Shown in pieces: positions 1 through 5,508 of a stretch of DNA of 5,679 nt (positions are counted from its first letter, which is position 1; the number at the start of each line of letters is the position of its first letter). Source of the stretch: Nitrososphaerota archaeon (GTDB lineage Archaea > Thermoproteota > Nitrososphaeria > Nitrososphaerales > Gagatemarchaeaceae); assembly GCA_005877365.1 (NCBI GenBank), contig VBPP01000054.1, positions 1-5,679 of the forward strand, in the 5' to 3' direction. The position numbers and the translations under genes are program-made. Below the pieces are notes generated by a model. It ran no database searches. It was not told where the DNA came from and saw only the letters and a list, made by a program, of their open reading frames with translations.

Positions 1-1179
1 CTGCTTCATCAGCGTCCTTATGCTCTCTCTCACGTTCCAGACGCCTAGAGGCATGAGGTAACCAGGGTACGTCTCCCTCAAGACAATCGCGGCGGCCTGC
101 CTCCCCTCCCCCTCGAGCGCCTCCGTCACCGCGAGCCTCGTCGAGTAGTAGCAGCCGCCGACCTTCGCGTAGGTGGTCCTCCCGAAGTGCTCTTCGTAGT
201 CCCCTATCACGTATGGTTGGTTGGTGAACTGGTTCCAGGTGGTGTTGGGGAACCAGGCTTCGACCCACTCGAACCTCCACTCTTCGGGCAACAGTATCGC
301 GACGTACTGGTTGTCGTAGACGTCGAAGCCGTATACCCTGTACTCGTCAATCGTGGGGTAGCCCTTGACCCTATCGATCAGGTTCTGGCTGATCGTGCTG
401 TCCACAGCGGTGATGGACCACCTCGTCGGGACGATCTTCCTCCTCCCACCCTCTCCAAACATCCCGAGACTGAAGGTCTTCTGAATCCGGGTCACGAGGA
501 CTCCGCGCGAGTAGAGAGAGTTGACGGCCTCCGCGGCCTTGAGGTCTCTGTCGTAGTAGCAGGCCTCGATCCTCCTGTCGACTGAGGCGTTCGATGTCTT
601 GAACTTCTCCAGGGGTGCCGAGGGTCCGAACGGCTGGGCATCCTCGCTCAGGGTGAGTATCTTCCTCGGCGCTTTCGTCAGCTTCAGCTCAGTCTCGACG
701 GGGCGGGCCGCCATGGCCAGCTCCTGAAGGCTCGAGAGGAGCCTCGTCGGGCTCTTCGCGTCGTCGACGCTCGCCCGGGCGTTCCCCCTCACGAGCGAAT
801 ACCTGTAGTCGACGATCTTCTCAATCGGCTTTCCAAGCCACTCCTCCGGGGTGTCGAGGATGGAGGTGTCTCCGTGCTGTGGCGGGACCATCGGGCCGAT
901 TGAGACCCTCGGGTAGCCGAGCCTCCCCACAAAGACTCCTGGAGGAGATGCGCCGTCTATCCTGTCGGTCTCGATCGAGGATCCCATTCTCGCGATTGAC
1001 TGCGCCTTCACTATTATCGGGCACCTCGGCTTTCCACAGAGGAGTTTGGCGCCGCGGCACTGAAGACAAAGGTAGGCTGGGGGATTCTCGATGACTTCTA
1101 TCGATTTTCCCAAACCTTCATCTGCTACCATCTCCGGCGTCTTCATTATGTCAGATAGCCACACGATTCTACGAGGCAA
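1..1179 (-). CDS. nreA: Archaeal Nre family DNA-repair protein, C-terminus cut by window edge
   Basis: Nre proteins are archaeal DNA-damage-response proteins that bind the sliding clamp PCNA; the biochemical activity is poorly defined. Seen: 393 codons open on the minus strand. Counting from the TTG at 1179, a Cys cluster CX2CX6CX4C lies at residues 38-53 (CLQC...LLCGKPRC), then SPPGVFVGRLGYPRV near 78-92, a GPMVPP/GDTSILDTPEEW block, and near the end GGCYYSTRLAVTEAL, VLRETYP and PLGVWNVRESIR. These match the Nre N- and C-terminal domains. The PCNA-binding tail expected at the C-terminus lies outside the window. Start choice: the first ATGs are at 1146 and 1131, but the segment LPRRIVWLS just upstream is conserved in a second copy at 1778-1894, so translation probably begins earlier. 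TTG 1179 fits the promoter spacing; GTG 1191 or 1197 are alternatives. Codons upstream of about 1080 are AT-richer than the rest of the gene. NreA versus NreB cannot be settled here. Confidence 0.87.
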   Translation of the reverse strand, partial: MPRRIVWLSDIMKTPEMVADEGLGKSIEVIENPPAYLCLQCRGAKLLCGKPRCPIIVKAQSIARMGSSIETDRIDGASPPGVFVGRLGYPRVSIGPMVPPQHGDTSILDTPEEWLGKPIEKIVDYRYSLVRGNARASVDDAKSPTRLLSSLQELAMAARPVETELKLTKAPRKILTLSEDAQPFGPSAPLEKFKTSNASVDRRIEACYYDRDLKAAEAVNSLYSRGVLVTRIQKTFSLGMFGEGGRRKIVPTRWSITAVDSTISQNLIDRVKGYPTIDEYRVYGFDVYDNQYVAILLPEEWRFEWVEAWFPNTTWNQFTNQPYVIGDYEEHFGRTTYAKVGGCYYSTRLAVTEALEGEGRQAAAIVLRETYPGYLMPLGVWNVRESIRTLMKQ

Positions 1180-1201
1180 TGTCGTACACACCTTCACTTG
1201 C

Positions 1202-1213
1202 CTTAAGATAATA
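1202..1213 (-). promoter_or_regulatory. Putative TATA box for nre
   Basis: On the minus strand the sequence reads TATTATCTTAAG. The centre of CTTAAG is about 25.5 bases before the TTG at 1179, the distance expected for an archaeal leaderless transcript. A second AT-rich site on the same strand (CTTATAA, 1248-1254) would instead give a leader of about 27-45 bases before the GTG or TTG candidates. No convincing Shine-Dalgarno sequence precedes any of the starts. The call rests on position and composition only. Confidence 0.4.
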
Positions 1214-1247
1214 GCGCTTTCTCTACCGAGACGAACAGGATTGGCTG

Positions 1248-1253
1248 TTATAA
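1248..1253 (+). promoter_or_regulatory. Putative TATA box for the LAGLIDADG gene
   Basis: TTATAA is centred about 25.5 bases before the ATG at 1276, and no Shine-Dalgarno sequence precedes that ATG. This is the arrangement of archaeal leaderless genes. The box lies in the 96-base divergent gap between nre and the endonuclease gene. Confidence 0.5.
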
Positions 1254-1275
1254 GGACCAAGCAATGATATAGCTG

Positions 1276-1725
1276 ATGACCTCCCAATTTCTGACTGGAG
1301 GGTTAGAAAAGGAGGCAGCTAGTAGCGTTCTTGTTGATTGGCACATCATCGCTGCTTGGATAGAGACGGAAGGGTCCATAGATTCGACGATAAATTCACG
1401 TAAGAGGGTCAAAGGTCTATCACCATTCATTAACCGTTCAATTCGAATAATGCAAAAGCATCGAGAAGCCCTTGACGCTTTGTCGGCATTCCTCAGAACA
1501 CAAGGCGTAAGATCGACTATTAGGCACGTGAAACCCAGTCGGTCTTCGTATGGAAGAACGCCCTACTTCAGTCTGAATATACTATCTGTGAAGGACATGG
1601 ACGTTGTAATCGGAAATACTGCACAATTCTTCATTACTTTCAAAGCAAGAAGACAAGTCGAACGATTCACTCGTTTCAGGCATGCGACCGCAGTCGAACT
1701 TAGGAGTATCCTCCAAAAGAAATAG
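1276..1725 (+). CDS. Single-motif LAGLIDADG homing endonuclease-like protein
   Basis: Predicted 149-residue protein. Residues 25-35 (IAAWIETEGSI) fit the LAGLIDADG helix, with Glu32 at the position of the metal-binding acidic residue. The rest follows the usual single-domain pattern: a basic strand region with RSIRIMQKHREALDALSAFL (46-70 region), G-containing turn, YFSLNILSVKDMDVVI, and a C-terminal FFITFKARRQVERF helix resembling the family's conserved Lys-rich end. With one motif and 149 residues it should act as a homodimer like I-CreI, cutting a long near-palindromic site; that is family knowledge, not shown here. It is free-standing: it is not in frame with or inside nre, and lies divergent to it, so it is neither intein nor obvious intron ORF. 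G+C (about 45 %) is well below the neighbours, which suggests transfer. A LAGLIDADG-derived DNA-binding protein without nuclease activity is an alternative. Confidence 0.75.
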   Translation: MTSQFLTGGLEKEAASSVLVDWHIIAAWIETEGSIDSTINSRKRVKGLSPFINRSIRIMQKHREALDALSAFLRTQGVRSTIRHVKPSRSSYGRTPYFSLNILSVKDMDVVIGNTAQFFITFKARRQVERFTRFRHATAVELRSILQKK

Positions 1726-1753
1726 TCTCGGCACTCGAGCTGCATCAAGTTTC

Positions 1754-1774
1754 GCACAACCTCCTTTTTTGTGC
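1754..1774 (+). terminator. Possible hairpin and T-run terminator after the endonuclease gene
   Basis: GCACAA (1754-1759) and TTGTGC (1769-1774) form a 6-bp inverted repeat around a 9-base loop, with a run of six T at 1765-1770, about 30 bases past the stop at 1725. T-runs suffice for archaeal termination; the T-run overlaps the stem rather than following it. It also sits at the inferred right edge of the inserted DNA. Confidence 0.35.
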
Positions 1775-1777
1775 ACT

Positions 1778-1894
1778 CATCCATGCAGGCGGGTTCTCTA
1801 CTACCTCGATCGACCTGGCTACCTCCTCCTCCATCCCGGTTATGCTCGCGGGAATCACGTTCGAGAGCCAAGTTATTCTTCTCGGCAGAACTAT
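1778..1894 (-). pseudogene. Decapitated second copy of the nre N-terminus
   Basis: On the minus strand, the frame open from 1897 to a TGA at 1745-1747 reads IVLPRRITWLSN, then 15 residues, then SIEVVENPPAWM. The intact nre reads TTLPRRIVWLSD, then 15 residues, then SIEVIENPPAYL. The two align without gaps over about 37 residues with roughly half identical. Many identical residues use different codons (for example CGT/AGA for Arg, and all of PPA differ at third positions), so the similarity was kept at protein level. Similarity stops just where the zinc finger should begin: WMSAQKRRLCET then stop. There is no ATG, GTG or TTG at the expected start; ATA at 1894 may be a decayed ATG, since it lies about 27 bases from a TATA-like box at 1919-1924. 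Best read as the stranded native 5' end of nre. A truncated Nre paralogue is the alternative. Confidence 0.65.
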
Positions 1895-1918
1895 CGACTA
1901 TAAGATGCTCTCTGCATT

Positions 1919-1924
1919 CTTAAA
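1919..1924 (+). promoter_or_regulatory. TATA-like box of the DedA gene, possibly shared with the nre relic
   Basis: CTTAAA (within TTCTTAAACACC) is centred about 26.5 bases before the GTG at 1948, matching a leaderless promoter. Read on the other strand the same six bases are TTTAAG, centred about 27.5 bases before the ATA at 1894 of the nre relic. The box is near-symmetric and could once have served divergent transcripts. Confidence 0.45.
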
Positions 1925-1947
1925 CACCTTGTTCGCCCTAGGACCAC

Positions 1948-2604
1948 GTGGTCGATGTAACCTCCATCCTCACTGACCTCGCGGTACGGTACGGATACCT
2001 CGGCGTATTCGCGACGACCCTTCTAGGCAGCGCAGTACCCTTCCTTCCATTTCCCAACCTTCTCGTGGTCGTCCTGCTCAGCAACATTCTGGACCCTCCT
2101 CAGCTCGGCTTGCTGGCGGGGCTCGGCGGCTCTCTCGGGAAGGTAACCTCCTACCTTTTGGGGAGGAGCGGATATGGGCTCTCGAAGACGGAGACCCGCA
2201 GTAACCTGGATGTCGTCCGCGGCCTTCTAGGGAGGTACGGGACTCTCGGGATCTTCATCCTCGCTGTCACGCCTCTCCGCGACGAGGTGTACGCCATCCC
2301 GATGGGGATGCTGAACTTTCCCTTCTGGAGGTTTCTGTTGGCGAACACGCTGGGCAAGCTCATCCTCTACACCGGCGTGGCGTACCTCGGTCGTTTCTTC
2401 CTCGCAGCTTTAGCGGATTTTCTTGGCGAGGGTGAGGTGATAGCAACCGTCCTGGCATTCCTCGTCACGATAGCAACAACTCTACTGCTTCGGAGGGCAA
2501 ACTGGAAGCTCGCGCTCGAGGTGTACAGGAAGAGCGGTCTCCGCGGTGTGATTTCCAGCCTCCCCCATCTCTTCGCCGATAACGAATCGCACGAGGAGCG
2601 GTAA
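1948..2604 (+). CDS. DedA/VTT-domain (SNARE-associated type) membrane protein
   Basis: Predicted 218-residue integral membrane protein. Hydrophobic segments lie at about residues 16-48 (GYLGVFATTLLGSAVPFLPFPN), 52-72 (GLLAGLGGSLGKVTSYLLGR), 98-112, 125-152 and 163-182, with a basic C-terminal tail. The pattern of a re-entrant P-rich segment, a G-rich helix ending in LGR, and a later TPLRDEVYAIPMGMLN motif with acidic and Arg residues inside the membrane fits the DedA/VTT superfamily. Members of this superfamily include proton-dependent lipid-linked flippases and scramblases; the substrate here is unknown. The start is GTG 1948, chosen because of the TATA-like box 26 bases upstream and the absence of an upstream in-frame start nearby. 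It is separated from hemA by 89 bases and need not share its function or its transcript. Confidence 0.8.
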   Translation: MVDVTSILTDLAVRYGYLGVFATTLLGSAVPFLPFPNLLVVVLLSNILDPPQLGLLAGLGGSLGKVTSYLLGRSGYGLSKTETRSNLDVVRGLLGRYGTLGIFILAVTPLRDEVYAIPMGMLNFPFWRFLLANTLGKLILYTGVAYLGRFFLAALADFLGEGEVIATVLAFLVTIATTLLLRRANWKLALEVYRKSGLRGVISSLPHLFADNESHEER

Positions 2605-2638
2605 CGCCCGAACGGGAAAAGGTGTTCCTCCGCATAGT

Positions 2639-2659
2639 CCGATCATCGAGACGATGCGG
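2639..2659. other. Imperfect inverted repeat in the DedA-hemA gap
   Basis: CATCG (2644-2648) and CGATG (2652-2656) pair around AGA, flanked by CCG and CGG. It could be a weak hairpin at the end of the DedA transcript or a protein-binding site ahead of hemA. No T-run follows. The rest of the 89-base gap (2605-2693) holds only the AT-rich promoter candidates of hemA. Confidence 0.2.
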
Positions 2660-2671
2660 CCGAGCCTGCAT

Positions 2672-2690
2672 GTTAACAAGCGTTAAATAA
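2672..2690 (+). promoter_or_regulatory. AT-rich promoter candidate for the hem cluster
   Basis: GTTAACAAGCGTTAAATAA is the only AT-rich stretch in an otherwise GC-rich gap. TTAAATAA (2683-2690) is a good archaeal TATA-like box, and would place the transcript start near 2712, downstream of the ATG at 2694. GTTAAC (2672-2677) would place it near 2700. Either way the promoter position argues that the hemA start lies further downstream. Confidence 0.45.
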
Positions 2691-2693
2691 ACG

Positions 2694-3947
2694 ATGGCGG
2701 CCGCTGCCCCGCGGTGCCAAGTGCAGTCCTCTGTCGGCAGCGGCTCTGAAAGGCCGCCCGTCGGACAGCGTGTAGTTCCGGTCGTGGTAGGCGTCTCCTA
2801 CAGGAATTCCTCCATAGCGTACAGGGAGAGGTTGGACCGACTGCTAGATGCACGCGACTGGACTAGGGTCGCCCAAGCCGACGAGTGGGCGCTGGTCAGG
2901 ACATGCAACAGGATTGAATTCGTCCTAGCGACGAGCACCCCCGCGGCTGCTGCAGAGAGGCTCTCTCGATGGGTAAGAAAAGAATTGGGGCAGACACGGT
3001 TCTACGTCCTTGAAGGACACTCCGCCATTGCGCACCTCTTCAGAGTTGCCTCTGGACTGGATTCGATGATAGTCAACGAAGGTCAAATCCTTGACCAACT
3101 AAGAGCTGCGGGCAGGCAAGCCAGAATGGCAGGGTCGTCTAGGGCCGTTCTCTCGCCTCTCTTCGACGCGGCCGTCAACGCGGGGGCCGCGGCCAAGTCG
3201 ACGTTGAAGGGCGGGAGCGACTCGGTCGCGTCGCTGGGACTCGCTCTGGCGGTCAAGAAGCTCGGGCACAAGCCGAACGATGTCCTCCTGGTCGGGACGG
3301 GGAAGATGTCGAAGATTGCAGCGGCGAAGCTTCAAGGCAGCAGGATACACGTTGTGAGCAAGAGGTCCAATCTACCGTCATCCCTACGTTTGGAGCTTGT
3401 CCCGGAGCGCAAAATCGGCGATGTCCTGCGCCGCTGCGAACTCGTGGTCTGCGCGACCAACCGCCGAGGCTACGCAATAGACGCGGAGGACGTTGCGGAC
3501 TCGAAGAGAAAAAAAGTGATAGTCGACCTTGCCTTCCCGAGGAACGTCGACCCTTCGGTAAGGTCGAATCCTGGGGTCGAGCTCCTGGATTTGGATGATA
3601 TCGCCCGATACGCGTCCCGCCTGAGGTTCCGGGGGATCTCGCGAGCCGAGAGGCTGGTCGAGCAGGAGGCTTCGCGCTTCGAAATCAGACTGAAAGCCAG
3701 CAGGCTCTCGCCGGAGCTTCCAGGCCTGTTCAGGTGGGCGGACGCGATGCGCTCCAAAGAGACAGACGCGGCCCTCAGACGGCTGGGACGCCTTTCGCCG
3801 AGGGATAGGAGGATAGTCGAGGCCTTGGGGAGGAGAATCACCAGCAAGATGCTTGCAAAACCTGCCGCGTTCGTAAAGTCGTCCAGCCAAGACCTTCCCC
3901 AGGAAGAGAGGATGAGGCTACTTCGCGCCGTCTTCATGGAGGGTTGA
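2694..3947 (+). CDS. hemA: Glutamyl-tRNA reductase
   Basis: Reduces glutamyl-tRNA(Glu) with NADPH to glutamate-1-semialdehyde, the first committed step of the C5 tetrapyrrole pathway. Numbered from ATG 2694 (417 residues): VGVSYRNSSIAYRERL at 32-47 is the N-terminal catalytic domain signature; RTCNRIE at 69-75 holds the nucleophilic Cys71; HSAIAHLFRVASGLDSMIVNEGQIL at 109-133 is the conserved family core; GTGKMS at 201-206 starts the NADPH-binding Rossmann domain; a helical Arg/Lys-rich C-terminal dimerisation domain follows. Start: the first 30 or so residues are low-complexity and have no counterpart in the family, where VGVSHR usually lies within the first ten residues. GTG 2721 or GTG 2784 (giving MVGVSYR) are credible alternatives and fit the promoter better. 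The usual His of GVSHR is Tyr here. First gene of a tight hemA-C-D-B cluster; its stop is two bases from the hemC start. Confidence 0.92.
   Translation: MAAAAPRCQVQSSVGSGSERPPVGQRVVPVVVGVSYRNSSIAYRERLDRLLDARDWTRVAQADEWALVRTCNRIEFVLATSTPAAAAERLSRWVRKELGQTRFYVLEGHSAIAHLFRVASGLDSMIVNEGQILDQLRAAGRQARMAGSSRAVLSPLFDAAVNAGAAAKSTLKGGSDSVASLGLALAVKKLGHKPNDVLLVGTGKMSKIAAAKLQGSRIHVVSKRSNLPSSLRLELVPERKIGDVLRRCELVVCATNRRGYAIDAEDVADSKRKKVIVDLAFPRNVDPSVRSNPGVELLDLDDIARYASRLRFRGISRAERLVEQEASRFEIRLKASRLSPELPGLFRWADAMRSKETDAALRRLGRLSPRDRRIVEALGRRITSKMLAKPAAFVKSSSQDLPQEERMRLLRAVFMEG
3938..3943 (+). promoter_or_regulatory. Ribosome binding site that sets the hemC start
   Basis: GGAGGG inside the last hemA codons sits six bases before the GTG at 3950. 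It would overlap too closely with the alternative TTG start at 3944. Internal cluster genes thus use Shine-Dalgarno initiation, unlike the leaderless first genes. Confidence 0.6.
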
Positions 3948-3949
3948 TC

Positions 3950-4759
3950 GTGAAAGGGCTCAGGATAGGGACACGGACGAGCAGGCTCGCCAGAGCCCAG
4001 ACAGGCATAGTAATTGAGATGCTCCGGACGAAGTTCCCGGCTCTCGAAATCGAAGTCGTGCCTGTGACAACGATGGGAGACAGGCTCCCGGATGAGAAGA
4101 GGGCAGAGGTGGAAGGGGGGGCCACGCCTGTGAGGGCAGACCCGCGAGACGCACTCGTATCGTCACACGGACTCAGCCTGGCCGAGATGCCAGAAGGCGC
4201 TGTCGTGGGCACGAGCAGCATCAGGAGGAAGGCCCAGCTGTTGGCGTTGAGGAGCGACATCGAGCTGGTGGACCTCCACGGGAACGTCGAGACCAGGCTG
4301 AGGCGGATGGGAGAGCGCGGGCTGCACGGGATCGTTCTCGCCGCGGCGGGTCTCCGCCGGCTGGGCGAGGAGGGGAGGATAACCGAGTACTTCTCAATCG
4401 AGGAGTTGGTCCCGGCTCCCTGCCAGGGAACGATATCTGTAGAGATCCGAGCGGGTGATCGTGGCGTCGGGGCCGCGATGAAGGCTATCGACGACGGCGA
4501 CGTGAGAGCTGTGTCGACGTGCGAAAGGTCCTTCGCCACCCGCCTGGGCGGAGACTGCGATTTGCCGGCAGGATTCTGCGCGACGAAGGAAGGAGAGAGG
4601 ATGAGGTTGGTCGGCGCGATACTCAGCCCCGACGGGAAGACCGTCGTGAAGGAGACCTCGTTTGAGGACGCCGCAAGACCGGATGAAGTCGGGAGAAGGT
4701 TCGCTGAGAAGATGCTCGAAATGGGCGGGGAGGCGATACTGGAGCGCGTGATGCGATGA
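3950..4759 (+). CDS. hemC: Hydroxymethylbilane synthase lacking its catalytic-Asp segment
   Basis: The family polymerises four porphobilinogens into hydroxymethylbilane on a dipyrromethane cofactor. Seen, numbered from GTG 3950: LRIGTRTSRLARAQ (4-17), PVTTMGD (38-44), ADPRDALVS, GTSSIRRKAQL with the paired substrate-binding Arg, GNVETR, and LGGDCDLPAG with the cofactor Cys203. Between Gly57 and Ala58 (4120/4121) the join is abrupt: compared with E. coli HemC, residues about 59-96 are missing, including the KGLF helix and HSMKDVP with the catalytic Asp84. Length is 269 residues against the usual 300 or so. Two other departures: His110 where the family has Arg (RGNVxTR), and CQGT at 158-161 where GQGA is usual. 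The frame is otherwise clean and the gene is tightly packed between hemA and hemD (ATGA overlap). As encoded it should be inactive. It may be a real deletion or an assembly error; other domains leave no doubt about the family. Confidence 0.9.
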   Translation: MKGLRIGTRTSRLARAQTGIVIEMLRTKFPALEIEVVPVTTMGDRLPDEKRAEVEGGATPVRADPRDALVSSHGLSLAEMPEGAVVGTSSIRRKAQLLALRSDIELVDLHGNVETRLRRMGERGLHGIVLAAAGLRRLGEEGRITEYFSIEELVPAPCQGTISVEIRAGDRGVGAAMKAIDDGDVRAVSTCERSFATRLGGDCDLPAGFCATKEGERMRLVGAILSPDGKTVVKETSFEDAARPDEVGRRFAEKMLEMGGEAILERVMR

Positions 4760-5508
4760 AGGCTGAGCACGCCTGGAGGGTCGTCATCACACGCTCGCAT
4801 GAAGGCAACGCGGAGCTGGCCCGGAAGTTGAGGGCGGTCGGGATGGAACCCGTCCCCCTCGACCTCCTCTCCCTTCTTCCCGTTGAGGACTGGTCTGAGG
4901 TCGACCGGAGGCTATCAAAGCTTCGCTCGTACGACTGGGTCCTCTTCACCTCGCCGGTGGGAGTGAGGTACTTCGCCGAAAGGATGCGTCATCTGGGATT
5001 TGGGCCCGGTTGGGAGGCTCCTCCCAGGGTAGGGGCGGTCGGAGAGAGGACAGCCGACGCGCTCCGCTCGAACGGTGTCAGGGTAGACTTTGTGCCGGAG
5101 CATTTCCTGAGCATTTCGCTTGGGGTGGAGCTCCCGGGCCCCGGCGGGCGCGTCCTGCTGCTGAGGGGCGACATCGGGGAGAAGGCTATCCTGTCGAGGC
5201 TGGCCGGAAGAGGCTTCACCACCGAGGACGTCGCCATCTATCGGACGAAGGGACTGCGCGTCGCAGACATCAGACCAATCAGGGACGCAGACGTGGTAAT
5301 CTTCGGGAGTCCCTCAGCCGTCGAGGCTCTGTGCGGGAGCCTGCCGGAAGGGTCTCTGACCGAAGTGACGGGAAAGATCGCGGCCTGCATCGGCCCTGTA
5401 ACCGCCGGGGCGGCGAGGAGCCACGGGTTCTCGCACATCGTGGAACCGGACGCCCATACGTTCGATTCCGTCGTCGAAGCGATCAGGAGAATTGGTACCG
5501 GTGCTTGA
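4756..5508 (+). CDS. hemD: Uroporphyrinogen-III synthase
   Basis: Cyclises hydroxymethylbilane with inversion of ring D to give uroporphyrinogen III. Predicted 250 residues, the normal length, with the two-lobed HemD pattern: VVITRSHEGNAELARKL at the N-terminus, DWVLFTSPVGVRYF around residue 60, VGAVGERTADAL...GV around 92-110, VLLLRGD...GF and AIYRT (the family's conserved Tyr) in lobe two, DVVIFGSPSAVEAL, ACIGPVTAGAARSHG and TFDSVVEAI at the end. HemD is poorly conserved, but these blocks in this order and the position after hemC make the call firm. Its ATG overlaps the hemC stop as ATGA, and a GGAG lies 11 bases before it (4741-4744), so translation is probably coupled to hemC. No sign of damage, in contrast to hemC. 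Confidence 0.93.
   Translation: MKAEHAWRVVITRSHEGNAELARKLRAVGMEPVPLDLLSLLPVEDWSEVDRRLSKLRSYDWVLFTSPVGVRYFAERMRHLGFGPGWEAPPRVGAVGERTADALRSNGVRVDFVPEHFLSISLGVELPGPGGRVLLLRGDIGEKAILSRLAGRGFTTEDVAIYRTKGLRVADIRPIRDADVVIFGSPSAVEALCGSLPEGSLTEVTGKIAACIGPVTAGAARSHGFSHIVEPDAHTFDSVVEAIRRIGTGA

Larger units (their letters stand above)
1072..1777 (+). mobile_element. Inferred homing-endonuclease insertion that replaced the 5' end of nre
   Basis: This is inferred, not a known element. Limits are approximate. G+C by hand count steps from about 37/60 at 1021-1080 to about 82/180 at 1081-1260 and stays low through the endonuclease gene (80/180 at 1321-1500) and to 1780 (17/40 at 1741-1780), then rises to 37/60 at 1781-1840. 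The left step falls in nre at the codons for ENPPAYL, immediately before the zinc finger. The right step falls where the relic nre N-terminus at 1778-1894 loses similarity, also just after ENPPA. The enclosed DNA holds a substitute nre 5' end with its own promoter plus a divergently oriented LAGLIDADG gene. No terminal inverted repeats or transposase are visible. An alternative is a local duplication of the nre 5' end followed by unrelated arrival of the endonuclease gene. Confidence 0.5.

Noticed and set aside
187..585. Plus-strand open frame of 132 codons
   Set aside because: It is antisense to nre, whose minus-strand translation matches a known family throughout. Long opposite frames are expected in GC-rich coding DNA.
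1276..1725. Endonuclease gene as an intein or intron ORF inside nre
   Set aside because: It is on the opposite strand to nre and lies upstream of the nre start, and the two nre N-terminal copies duplicate rather than split the coding sequence, so neither protein nor RNA splicing would rebuild a gene.
1682..1903. Plus-strand open frame of 73 codons after the endonuclease gene
   Set aside because: No family resemblance, overlaps the endonuclease 3' end and lies antisense to the nre relic, which explains the sequence better.
4082..4140. Frameshift as the cause of the missing HemC segment
   Set aside because: Only about 55 bases lie between the GD and DPRDA motifs, far too few in any frame to encode the roughly 57 residues that separate them in E. 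coli HemC; bases are absent, not misread.
3934..4800. Minus-strand open frame of 288 codons opposite hemC
   Set aside because: Ser/Pro/Arg-rich with no recognisable motif and exactly mirrors hemC; a GC-driven shadow. The same applies to the minus-strand frames opposite hemA (3384-3937).
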